Source: Collinsella sp.
Lineage (GTDB): Bacteria; Actinomycetota; Coriobacteriia; Coriobacteriales; Coriobacteriaceae
Length of the DNA stretch: 64,000 nucleotides
Assembly (NCBI GenBank): GCA_019419455.1
Contig: DXZW01000018.1
Coordinates: 36,634 to 100,633 of the forward strand
Direction: 5' to 3'
The notes below the pieces were generated by a model, which did no database searches, was not told where the DNA came from, and saw nothing but the letters and a program-made list of their open reading frames with translations. Made by a program: the position numbers and the translations under genes. Of this stretch, positions 35,695 through 42,513 are shown piece after piece; the first letter of the stretch is position 1; every line of letters begins with the position of its first letter.

Positions 35695-36338
35695 TACGAG
35701 AACCGGCGCATCAAGCCGACGACTTTGCCCAGGATAACGGGATTCGTTGCATAGATAGGTTCCATGGTGTCGTTCTCGGGCTGCAAGCGCACACGCCCCT
35801 GCTCCTTGTAGAACGTCTTGACGGTCGCCGAACCATCAATCATGGCCACGACAATTTCGCCGTTCATGGCACTCTTTTGTTCACGGACGATGATGTAATC
35901 GCCATTGAAGATGCCGACATTGATCATTGAGCTCCCATGCACCTCAAGGATAAAGGAACCCTGATCAGTGGCGATTTCGGTCGGGATAGTAAACGTGTCT
36001 TCGATATTCTGCTCGGCCAGAATGGGAATCCCAGCCGCGACGCGACCAACGAGCGGTAGCGAGACCGTTCCGCGAGGTGCGGTGGGCTCGTCAGATTTGG
36101 AAATTGAGACAGAGGAACCATCCTCGTTAAAGAGTTCCAGGGCGCGCGGCTTGGTGGCATCGCGCTTGAGTAGCCCGCGCGCCTCCAGGGCAGAGAGATG
36201 GGCGTGCACGGTGCTGGGGGAGGAAAGGCCCACGGCAGAAGCCATCTCGCGCACGCTGGGCGGATAACCCTTCTCCTGCTGATATTCCTTGATGAAGTCG
36301 TAAATTTGCTGCTGACGCTTGGTAATTTTGCGAGCCAT
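35694..36338 (-). CDS. lexA: SOS repressor LexA
   Basis: A 214-residue LexA: winged HTH (SVREMASAVGLSSPSTVHAH, residues 28-47), self-cleavage site Ala102-Gly103 in LPLVGRVAAGIP, catalytic Ser137 in HGSSM and Lys174 in ATVKTFY. It represses DNA damage genes until RecA filaments trigger cleavage. I chose ATG at 36338, which has GAGAGG upstream; a frame open further up would run into the operators. Two exact LexA boxes lie 53 to 92 bp upstream, so it represses itself and probably the divergent LysM gene. Confidence 0.96.
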   Translation of the reverse strand: MARKITKRQQQIYDFIKEYQQEKGYPPSVREMASAVGLSSPSTVHAHLSALEARGLLKRDATKPRALELFNEDGSSVSISKSDEPTAPRGTVSLPLVGRVAAGIPILAEQNIEDTFTIPTEIATDQGSFILEVHGSSMINVGIFNGDYIIVREQKSAMNGEIVVAMIDGSATVKTFYKEQGRVRLQPENDTMEPIYATNPVILGKVVGLMRRFS

Positions 36339-36390
36339 CAGGGCATCCTCTCTACCCATGTCAAACAAATGTTCGAATTTTGCTTGACAG

Positions 36391-36402
36391 GAACAACTGT
36401 TC
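36391..36402. promoter_or_regulatory. LexA box 1 in the lexA/LysM intergenic region
   Basis: GAACAACTGTTC, an exact GAAC-N4-GTTC operator. The AT-rich TATTAT -10 candidates for lexA lie between this box and box 2. Confidence 0.85.
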
Positions 36403-36418
36403 GAAGATAATAATAACC

Positions 36419-36430
36419 GAACATTCGTTC
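36419..36430. promoter_or_regulatory. LexA box 2 in the lexA/LysM intergenic region
   Basis: GAACATTCGTTC, a second exact operator, centre-to-centre 28 bp from box 1. It ends 7 bp before the -35 of the divergent LysM gene. Confidence 0.85.
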
Positions 36431-36436
36431 TCGCGC

Positions 36437-36465
36437 TAGACATTTTTGTCCGCGCGGCTTGATAA
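36437..36465 (+). promoter_or_regulatory. Promoter of the LysM gene
   Basis: TAGACA (36437-36442), 17 bp, TGATAA (36460-36465); leader about 27 nt. It adjoins LexA box 2, so LexA repression is likely. Confidence 0.55.
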
Positions 36466-36498
36466 AACTGTTCTCAGCAAAACACGCGAGAGGAGAAC

Positions 36499-36951
36499 AT
36501 GATGAACGTAACGAATATGGTCCAGGGAAACCTCGCCCTTAAGCTCGAGACGCCTGCAGAACCCACTTTTACGGTTGTTCAGGGTGGCCGCTCCGGCTTT
36601 CAGCCTTTGACCGTAAAGCCTGCGCGCAATCAGCAGGCTGTAGTCGCGCCGGCCCGCGTTGCCCTGAAGGTTCCGACGATTGTCGCCGTCGCCGTTGCGC
36701 TTACGCTCTTCTTTGTCCTCGCTATGTTGGTCTTTAGCGCTCGTCACGCCGCGTATGCCGAGTCCGTTTCCAACATTACCTACGAGACCATTCGCGTTCA
36801 GCCTGGCGATTCTCTTTGGTCGCTTGCCGAAGAATATCCAATCGAACGCCTTTCCACGCAAGAGACTTCCGACATGATCCGTAGCGTCAATCATCTGGAG
36901 CATGGTTCGCTCGCCGCCGGTGCGCATCTTAAGGTTCCTGCTCGTTCGTAA
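36499..36951 (+). CDS. LysM membrane protein, SOS cell-division inhibitor-like
   Basis: A 150-residue protein: about 57 cytoplasmic residues, one membrane span (58-80) and an extracytoplasmic LysM domain (95-147, YETIRVQPGDSLWSLAEEYP) that should bind peptidoglycan. Divergent from lexA with LexA boxes between. This matches YneA of Bacillus and the Rv2719c/DivS proteins of actinobacteria, which are SOS-induced and block division. In Mycobacterium the order lexA, Rv2719c, nrdR is the same. Function is inferred from architecture and position. Confidence 0.8.
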   Translation: MMNVTNMVQGNLALKLETPAEPTFTVVQGGRSGFQPLTVKPARNQQAVVAPARVALKVPTIVAVAVALTLFFVLAMLVFSARHAAYAESVSNITYETIRVQPGDSLWSLAEEYPIERLSTQETSDMIRSVNHLEHGSLAAGAHLKVPARS

Positions 36952-36964
36952 TCATTATCGCGCT

Positions 36965-37008
36965 GCGCATGGTACCCTTGTTATCGTTTAAGAGGAGGTA
37001 CCATGCGC
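36965..37008 (+). promoter_or_regulatory. Hairpin over the nrdR start
   Basis: GCGCATGGTACC (36965-36976) is exactly complementary to GGTACCATGCGC (36997-37008). The right arm contains the nrdR ATG (37003-37005) and the last bases of its ribosome site GAGGAGG (36992-36998). The 20-nt loop holds the rest. Folding would block initiation. Confidence 0.6.
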
Positions 37009-37446
37009 TGTCCCAAATGCGGCAAGGCACATACCCGCGTTGTTGATTCCCGTATGCAGGAGTCAAATAACACCATTAAGCGCCGTCGCGAATGTTGCTC
37101 GTGTAACTATCGCTTTACAACGTTCGAGCGATGCGAAGACCCAATCGAGGTCATTAAGTCAGACGGAACCAAGCAGCGGTTCGATCGCAATAAGCTGCTC
37201 GTCGGCTTGATGCGCGCCACCATCAAGCGCGATATCGACACTAAGAAGCTCAATGAGATTATCGATGACATCGAGGTCGAGCTTCGCTCTCGCACGCTGA
37301 CGGCCGTCACGTCCCATGAGTTGGGTGACATGGTGCTCAAGCGCTTGGCCAAGATCGATAAGGTGGCGTACATCCGCTTTGCCTCGGTCTACCGCGATTT
37401 CAAAGACGTCGATGAGTTTCTGCAAGAGCTCGACAAGCTAAGGTGA
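37003..37446 (+). CDS. nrdR: Transcriptional repressor NrdR
   Basis: A 147-residue repressor of ribonucleotide reductase genes. The zinc ribbon [17 protein letters not shown] with [13 protein letters not shown] is followed by an ATP-cone that senses ATP/dATP. It starts in a stable hairpin (see separate entry). dut follows after 4 nt, joining control of dNTP synthesis with dUTP removal. The lexA-LysM-nrdR order is actinobacterial. Confidence 0.97.
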   Translation: MRCPKCGKAHTRVVDSRMQESNNTIKRRRECCSCNYRFTTFERCEDPIEVIKSDGTKQRFDRNKLLVGLMRATIKRDIDTKKLNEIIDDIEVELRSRTLTAVTSHELGDMVLKRLAKIDKVAYIRFASVYRDFKDVDEFLQELDKLR

Positions 37447-37450
37447 TTCC

Positions 37451-37894
37451 ATGCCCAACATTACCGTCAACATAAAGCGTCTCGATCCCACCGTTGAGCT
37501 TCCCAAATACGCCCATCCCACCGATGCCGGCTTGGATTTGCGCTCCAACGAGGACTGCGTCCTGAAGCCCTTCGAACGCCGCCTGGTCTCTACCGGGCTG
37601 GCCATCGCCCTGCCCGATGGCTACGCCGGCTTCGTCCAGCCCCGCAGCGGCTTGGCCATCAAGCAGGGCCTGTCTATAGTCAATACGCCGGGTCTCATTG
37701 ACGCCCACTACCGAGGAGAGCTCAAGGTTATCCTCATCAACCTGGATCCCTCCAATATCATTCAAATCAATAAAGGCGACCGCATAGCCCAACTCGTCAT
37801 CCAAGAAGTCCCCACGGTCAACCTCGTAGAAGTAGAAGAACTAGACGAAACCGACCGAGGCAAAGGAGGCTTCGGCTCCAGCGGCATCGCCTAG
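37451..37894 (+). CDS. dut: dUTP diphosphatase
   Basis: A 147-residue trimeric-type dUTPase with all five motifs: [32 protein letters not shown] and the C-terminal [10 protein letters not shown] arm. It hydrolyses dUTP to dUMP, keeping uracil out of DNA and supplying thymidylate synthesis. Translationally close to nrdR. The gene ends 15 nt before palindromic element A. Confidence 0.97.
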   Translation: MPNITVNIKRLDPTVELPKYAHPTDAGLDLRSNEDCVLKPFERRLVSTGLAIALPDGYAGFVQPRSGLAIKQGLSIVNTPGLIDAHYRGELKVILINLDPSNIIQINKGDRIAQLVIQEVPTVNLVEVEELDETDRGKGGFGSSGIA

Positions 37895-37909
37895 GGCGCT
37901 CGTATCCCT

Positions 37910-38012
37910 CCCGCCCGGGGCTTACCTATATCATTCCATGCTCAAACATTCTCGCGTCGCTTCGCTCGCTGCGAAACTGCGCGTGGAACGATATAGGTAA
38001 GCCCCGGGCGGG
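37910..38012 (-). repeat. Long palindromic element A (second family)
   Basis: Arms 37910-37938 and 37984-38012 are 29 bp and complementary except for one position, which is a G-T pair when read on the minus strand. The interior (37939-37983, 45 nt) reads on the minus strand CGCGCAGTTTCGCAGCG ... GCGAGAATGTTTGAGCA. Both flanks recur exactly in element B; only the tip differs (11 versus 2 nt). Outer arm parts differ from B. It starts 15 nt after the dut stop. Confidence 0.85.
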
Positions 38013-38045
38013 CGGCTACTCGCTTGAAACAGTATTTACTTTTCT

Positions 38046-38094
38046 AGTAAGTCGATGCGATAAAGGGACGCCTCCTTTGTCGCATCGACTTACT
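38046..38094 (+). terminator. 21-bp hairpin between elements A and B
   Basis: Arms 38046-38066 and 38074-38094 pair along 21 bp with one G-T, loop 7 nt, followed by GTATTTATATTTTT. It could terminate dut transcripts that pass element A. Confidence 0.55.
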
Positions 38095-38170
38095 GTATTT
38101 ATATTTTTCGGTTTCGCCTTTGCAGATTTTAATGGTGGGGATCCGGTATAGCTGCTAGCACGTAAACGTA

Positions 38171-38274
38171 GCTGCTCGGCGGGAGCCGCCCATATATCGT
38201 TCCACGCGCAGTTTCGCAGCGCAGCGAGAATGTTTGAGCATGGAATGATATATGGGCGGCTCCCGCCGAGCAGC
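38171..38274 (+). repeat. Long palindromic element B (second family)
   Basis: Arms 38171-38204 and 38241-38274 are 34 bp, again with a single G-T pair at the same place as in A (CGTTCCA with TGGAATG). The 36-nt interior is the inverted copy of A's, with 17 identical bases on each side of the tip. It ends 10 nt before the stop codon of the convergent glycosyltransferase gene. Confidence 0.85.
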
Positions 38275-38284
38275 AGACTATCGC

Positions 38285-39586
38285 CTAGCGGATATGCGCG
38301 GGTTTTCCGCCCCAGTAGAAGCGGCAGAAGGCTCTTTTGCGCTTTTGGGGTTTGCCTACGAGCTCCATGGTTGCGATGGCTATGTCTTCGGCTCCATGGG
38401 GGCGGCGTAGTACTTCGCCGTTGATGAGTAGGGCTTTGAGTGATTCGGGATGGTCGTGCAAGTGACGTAGGGTAACGATGAGTTCTCGTGCGGTGGTGAC
38501 ATGCATGCTGGCGCCCATGCCGGTGAGCATCGTGGTGTTGGCCTTTTCCTGGCCGTATGATTTGCCCAACAGGATCATCGGCAGATGCGCGCACAGGCAC
38601 TCGGTAACAGTGAGTCCGCCCGATTTGAGAATTGCCAGGTCGCAGCCGTGCATGAGGGCCGCCATGTCGTCCACGTAATCCAGAACTGTGACGTTTTCGA
38701 GCTTCATGGCGTCGAAGAGCGTCTTCAGCCGGGTGGCATATTCGGTGTCTTTGCCCGGCAAGAAGATAAAGTGCATGTCCTCGAAACTGCGCAGGAAGGG
38801 GAGGGTGCGGTCCATCTCCGCGCGAAAGCGGACGTACGGTTGAGGCAAACTGGCGCCGGCCATTACCAGCACAATGGTCTTGTCGGCGGGGAGGTTGAAC
38901 TTCTGAAGTTCTTCCTCGCGATTGTAATCCGTGTCAAACCCGGCGCGAATAGGGATGCCTGTAATGCGAATCTTTGCTTCGGGGACCTTGCGGGGGCGCA
39001 GCGTTTCGGCCATAAACTCGTTGGCAACACAGAATAGATCGGTGTCCTTGTGGGGCCACCAGCCCTCGACTTCGTAGTCGGTCGGTACGCAGATGACCGG
39101 ATAATCGATACCCGTAATTACGCGGGCACCCACGGCAACATTGGCTGCTGTGATGTGCGTTGCGACCACGGCTATGGGCCTGCGGCTACGAATATATTCG
39201 TTGAAGGCGGGGAACATGATTCGCGACCATGCCGTGCCGCCACCCCAGAGAAGATGTCCCGTAAGTGTATATCTCCAGGTCAGGTCGTAGATGGGGCGCG
39301 TGGCTCCCGTAAAAGATGCCGCGGTCTTATTGCCGTCGAATTTAATGCGTCCAAAATCAAGGATATCGAGCACTTCAATCTCAATATCCTCGGGGATGCC
39401 TCTGGTGCCGCGAATGAGGTCGAACGCCTGCGCAATTGCATTTGCGGCGGCCTTGTGGCCCGAGCCAACGGAGGCGTGCACGATGGTCACGAGAGGTTTT
39501 TGCTGAGCCGAGAGCGTGGTTTTCTTCGATTGGGGAGTGCTGAGCGTAAGCAGGGGAGCGTCGTCGCTCGTCTGCGTCTGATCCAT
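38285..39586 (-). CDS. MGDG synthase/UgtP-like glycosyltransferase
   Basis: A 433-residue GT-B (GT28-like) protein related to monogalactosyldiacylglycerol synthase and Bacillus UgtP. It opens with TIVHASVGSGHKAAANAIA, the MGDG-synthase N-terminal pattern, has VPTDYEVEGWW, and ends with LKSGGLTVTECLCAHLPMIL, the MurG-like sugar-nucleotide site. It probably adds sugars to diacylglycerol for membrane glycolipid or lipoteichoic-acid anchor. Start ATG 39586, with AGGGGAG upstream; a frame open 13 codons earlier lacks a ribosome site. Donor sugar unknown. Confidence 0.85.
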   Translation of the reverse strand: MDQTQTSDDAPLLTLSTPQSKKTTLSAQQKPLVTIVHASVGSGHKAAANAIAQAFDLIRGTRGIPEDIEIEVLDILDFGRIKFDGNKTAASFTGATRPIYDLTWRYTLTGHLLWGGGTAWSRIMFPAFNEYIRSRRPIAVVATHITAANVAVGARVITGIDYPVICVPTDYEVEGWWPHKDTDLFCVANEFMAETLRPRKVPEAKIRITGIPIRAGFDTDYNREEELQKFNLPADKTIVLVMAGASLPQPYVRFRAEMDRTLPFLRSFEDMHFIFLPGKDTEYATRLKTLFDAMKLENVTVLDYVDDMAALMHGCDLAILKSGGLTVTECLCAHLPMILLGKSYGQEKANTTMLTGMGASMHVTTARELIVTLRHLHDHPESLKALLINGEVLRRPHGAEDIAIATMELVGKPQKRKRAFCRFYWGGKPAHIR

Positions 39587-39704
39587 CGATAACTCCCCTT
39601 CAGCTTTGTAATACGGATTTATCATTGTAGTGCATGAGTGTCACGTTTGCTTAAATTTGGGTATGAGCGCAAAGAACGTCAATGTTTCGACGAAAGGACG
39701 CTTC

Positions 39705-40643
39705 ATGACTACCGATAAGCCGATCGATGTTGCGATTATCGGTGGCGGCCCCGCGGGCTATGCTGCCGCCATTTATGCTGCGCGTGCCAACCTGACGACG
39801 ACCGTGATTGAGCAGGGCATGTCGGGAGGGCAGATCGCCACAACCAATGAGGTCGAGAACTATCCGGGTTTCCCGCTCCTGAGTGGCGCCGAACTCGGCG
39901 AGCGTTTTCAGCAGCATGCAGAGGGCCTGGGAGCACAGGTTACATGGAGCATGGTTACGGGTATCGATTACGATGCCGATGCAGCGTTGTTTACGGTGCA
40001 TCACGATATGGGCGATACGCTGGCCTCGAGCGTTATCGCTTGCATGGGTGCCACGCCGCGTCCGGCAGGTTTCGCAGGCGAGGATACGTATCGCGGTCGT
40101 GGCGTTTCATATTGCGCAACATGTGACGGCATGTTTTTCCGCGGCAAGCAGGTTTTTGTAATCGGTGGTGGCAATTCGGCATGCGAAGAGGCTCTGTTCC
40201 TGTCCGACATTGCCAACAGTGTGACCATCGTGCTGCGCCGCGACCAGTTCCGTGCGCCCGATGGTGTTGTTCAGAAAGTACTCGCAAAGGACAATATTAC
40301 AGTTAGGTACCAAACTAGTATTGTGGAGCTATCGGGCGAAGCCATGCCAACGACGATTACCTTTAAGGACAATGCATCCGGCGAGACTCATACCGAGTCA
40401 TTTGAGCCCGGCTCGTTTGGCATCTTTGTCTTTACCGGAACGCAGCCCCATACCGAGCTTGTTGAGCATCTAGTCGATCTGGCGCCTGATGGCGGCATTC
40501 TGACTGATGAATCCATGGCGACCCGCACGCCAGGTCTATTTGCCGCTGGCGATATCCGTTCCAAACGTTTACGCCAGGTTGTGACCGCTGTTTCGGACGG
40601 AGCCATAGCGGCAACGAGCGCATACGCGTTTCTCCGTGGATAA
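39705..40643 (+). CDS. trxB: Thioredoxin-disulfide reductase
   Basis: A 312-residue low-molecular-weight thioredoxin reductase: FAD motif IIGGGPAGYAAAIYAARANL, redox CATCD (Cys137, Cys140), NADPH motif VIGGGNSACEEALFLS and the FAD-closing GLFAAGDIR. It reduces thioredoxin with NADPH. ATG 39705 with GAAAGG at 39692-39697. No thioredoxin gene is adjacent. A GGGTATGAG element at 39659-39667 may be its -10. It is followed by a terminator. Confidence 0.95.
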   Translation: MTTDKPIDVAIIGGGPAGYAAAIYAARANLTTTVIEQGMSGGQIATTNEVENYPGFPLLSGAELGERFQQHAEGLGAQVTWSMVTGIDYDADAALFTVHHDMGDTLASSVIACMGATPRPAGFAGEDTYRGRGVSYCATCDGMFFRGKQVFVIGGGNSACEEALFLSDIANSVTIVLRRDQFRAPDGVVQKVLAKDNITVRYQTSIVELSGEAMPTTITFKDNASGETHTESFEPGSFGIFVFTGTQPHTELVEHLVDLAPDGGILTDESMATRTPGLFAAGDIRSKRLRQVVTAVSDGAIAATSAYAFLRG

Positions 40644-40687
40644 GTACGATAATATATCTTATGTAAGGTTGTTATCAATTTACTAAA

Positions 40688-40726
40688 TGGCGGGACGAAG
40701 CATCAGTGCACTGTCCCGCCAATTTT
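40688..40726 (+). terminator. Terminator after trxB
   Basis: A 9-bp perfect stem (40688-40696 with 40713-40721), 16-nt loop, then TTTT. Confidence 0.8.
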
Positions 40727-40746
40727 CTTGGCGGCTATGTGGTATG

Positions 40747-40764
40747 CAAAACTAGATAACCTAG
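40747..40764 (+). promoter_or_regulatory. Possible operator upstream of the DUF1836 gene
   Basis: CAAAACTAGATAACC (40747-40761) matches the minus strand at 42421-42407 upstream of degV in 14 of 15 bases. Here it adjoins -10-like TAGAAT (40762-40767) and contains CTAGATAACCTAG, two CTAG halves. Confidence 0.45.
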
Positions 40765-40796
40765 AATACAATATAGAAAACGAACGGAGGCCTCTT

Positions 40797-41408
40797 ATGA
40801 ACCACGCTAAATACGTTATTCCGATGTCCGATTCGTCGGTCAGCATTAAGCCCGAGGATATTCAGCCCACGGTGCTACCCGATGCATTCATTCAGTCCGA
40901 TATCGTGCGTAAACTCAATACGTTGAGTCTGCCGCGCTATAACCAGTTGCCCAATGTGACGCTCTACCGCGACCAGGTCATTGAGTATGTTGCGCTGTGG
41001 ATGGAGCCGCTGTCCATTTGCGTTGAGCACCCTGTCATTACGCCATCGATGATCAATAACTACGTGAAGGTCGGCCTGGTGCCTGCTCCGGTCAAAAAGC
41101 AATATGGCCGCGAGCAGATTGCCCGCCTGATCGCTATCTGCCTCTTTAAGCAGGTGTTACCTATTGCTGCGGTGCAGGCACTCTTTAACATTCAGCGTTT
41201 GAGCTACGATGCCCCGACGGCCTTCGATTATGTGGTCGATCAGCTCGAGGCATCGATTCGTTCGGCGTTTTCCGTCGAGCAGACGCCGGTTCCCGATACG
41301 GCGCATCAGGTAACGCGTGAGTCGCTGCTTGTGCGCAGTGCGGTTTCATCCTTCGTTTCGAAGGCGTACCTGATGAGCTATCTAAAGTTTAATGGGTTTA
41401 ATAGCTAG
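40797..41408 (+). CDS. DUF1836 family protein, putative DNA-binding regulator
   Basis: A 203-residue DUF1836 protein. Residues 80-120 (ITPSMINNYVKVGLVPAPVKKQYGREQIARL) read like a MerR-type winged helix, with the phrase NYVKxGLVPxPxKKxY that is typical for the family. No sensor domain is evident. ATG 40797 with GGAGG at 40786-40790. Its upstream motif is shared with the degV control region, which suggests it may act on both. Function otherwise unknown. Confidence 0.75.
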   Translation: MNHAKYVIPMSDSSVSIKPEDIQPTVLPDAFIQSDIVRKLNTLSLPRYNQLPNVTLYRDQVIEYVALWMEPLSICVEHPVITPSMINNYVKVGLVPAPVKKQYGREQIARLIAICLFKQVLPIAAVQALFNIQRLSYDAPTAFDYVVDQLEASIRSAFSVEQTPVPDTAHQVTRESLLVRSAVSSFVSKAYLMSYLKFNGFNS

Positions 41409-41420
41409 CCGACGTATAAA

Positions 41421-41468
41421 ACGGGCGGAGCAAAGGGTCATCTGTCACTTTGTCCCGCCCGTATTTTT
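41421..41468. terminator. Bidirectional terminator between the DUF1836 gene and degV
   Basis: Stem 41421-41435 with 41448-41462 (8 bp, a 2-nt internal loop, 5 bp), TTTTT on the plus side and AAAA on the left for minus-strand termination. It separates two convergent genes. Confidence 0.8.
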
Positions 41469-41481
41469 GCTTGGTTGGACG

Positions 41482-42348
41482 TTATTGGCCCGAAGCCACG
41501 CCCATGCCGTAGCCGATAATGAGCCCATGCATTTCGGCATAGTATGAATCTAGCCCGTTACAGGGCATGATGATAGTCTTGGAACCTGGCCAGCGCTCCA
41601 CAATTCGGCTGGCAAGTGCTTGGGCGCCTGCCTCATTCTCGACATGGTCGATAACGACCTCGCCGCCCGTAAAACCTTCGGCTTCCATGGTGTCGATGAT
41701 CTTGTTTAGCATCTTCTTTTCGCCACGCGTGTGACCGACGAGTTCGATTTTACCGGCCTCACTCGCCGTGCCCAAAATGCGGATATTGAGCTTGTTGGCA
41801 ATGACGCCGGCTGCCTTAGGGATACGTCCGGCTTTGGCCAGGTTTTCGTAATTGCACAAGCTGAAGAGGATTTTGCTGTTCTGCTCAAGGCTATCGAAGT
41901 ATGCGCAAGCGTCCTCGAATGAGACATCCGGATTGCTTGCAAGATAGCGGTCGAACAGCAAGAAAATGAGGTCCATTTTGCCGCCAGCTGCGCGCGAATT
42001 GACAAGATGAATATTGCGGTCCGGTTCCTCGGCAAGAACCATATCGCGAGCCGTGGCTGCTGCGTTGTAGCTGCCCGACACGCCCTCAGAGATTGGCATG
42101 CAGATGGTCTTGTCTGCCAATTTGAAGAGCTCGGCCCACTCCCCTACGCTGGGACAAGCGCTCGAAGAAGCGTTCGTCTCCGCCTGAACAGCGCAGTTGA
42201 GCTCATGAACATCGAGTGAAAGGTCATCGATGAATTCACGCTCCCCCACTCGAATTTTGAGGGGCGCAAATGCAAAGGTGGTATGGGGCGCGGTCGGTTG
42301 CCAATCGCGGAGGTTGCAGCTTGAATCGGAGATAAGTGCCCAGCTCAT
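41482..42348 (-). CDS. DegV family fatty-acid-binding protein
   Basis: A 288-residue DegV protein. The N-terminus WALISDSSCNLRD and the middle ITSGxS-like segment CMPISEGVSGSYNAA fit the fatty-acid-binding fold; DegV/FakB proteins present fatty acids to the kinase FakA. No fakA is nearby, so a role in fatty-acid activation is only possible. Its promoter region contains a large palindrome and the motif shared with the DUF1836 gene. Confidence 0.85.
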   Translation of the reverse strand: MSWALISDSSCNLRDWQPTAPHTTFAFAPLKIRVGEREFIDDLSLDVHELNCAVQAETNASSSACPSVGEWAELFKLADKTICMPISEGVSGSYNAAATARDMVLAEEPDRNIHLVNSRAAGGKMDLIFLLFDRYLASNPDVSFEDACAYFDSLEQNSKILFSLCNYENLAKAGRIPKAAGVIANKLNIRILGTASEAGKIELVGHTRGEKKMLNKIIDTMEAEGFTGGEVVIDHVENEAGAQALASRIVERWPGSKTIIMPCNGLDSYYAEMHGLIIGYGMGVASGQ

Positions 42349-42377
42349 AGAGGGTCCTTTCTAATTGTTCCTCAACA

Positions 42378-42440
42378 ATTATAGCCATCTTGCAAACTGA
42401 ATGTACGGCTATCTAGTTTTGAATACTAGATAGCCGTACA
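42378..42440 (-). promoter_or_regulatory. degV promoter with 15-bp palindromic operator
   Basis: TATAAT on the minus strand (42383-42378). Upstream, a perfect 15-bp inverted repeat (42402-42416 with 42426-42440, 9-nt centre) overlaps the expected -35 position. Each half contains CTAGATAGCCGTACA, and one half extends into the CAAAACTAGATA motif shared with the DUF1836 upstream region. Confidence 0.55.
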
Positions 42441-42447
42441 AGATTAG

Positions 42448-42489
42448 AAAAAAAAGAATGGACCTCGCGACTTAAAGCCACGAGGTCCA
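42448..42489 (-). terminator. Terminator after the NlpC/P60 gene
   Basis: On the minus strand a 9-bp stem (42489-42481 with 42467-42459) is followed by a run of eight T (42455-42448). Confidence 0.9.
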
Positions 42490-42513
42490 CATTCACACGC
42501 TGTGTAAGATGAC

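Noticed and set aside
38016..38600. 194-codon minus frame across element B and the glycosyltransferase 3' end
   Set aside because: Overlaps a clear gene on the same strand in another frame and the palindromic element; low-complexity product.
39050..39592. 180-codon plus frame opposite the glycosyltransferase gene
   Set aside because: Shadow of the opposite gene; no ribosome site or domain.
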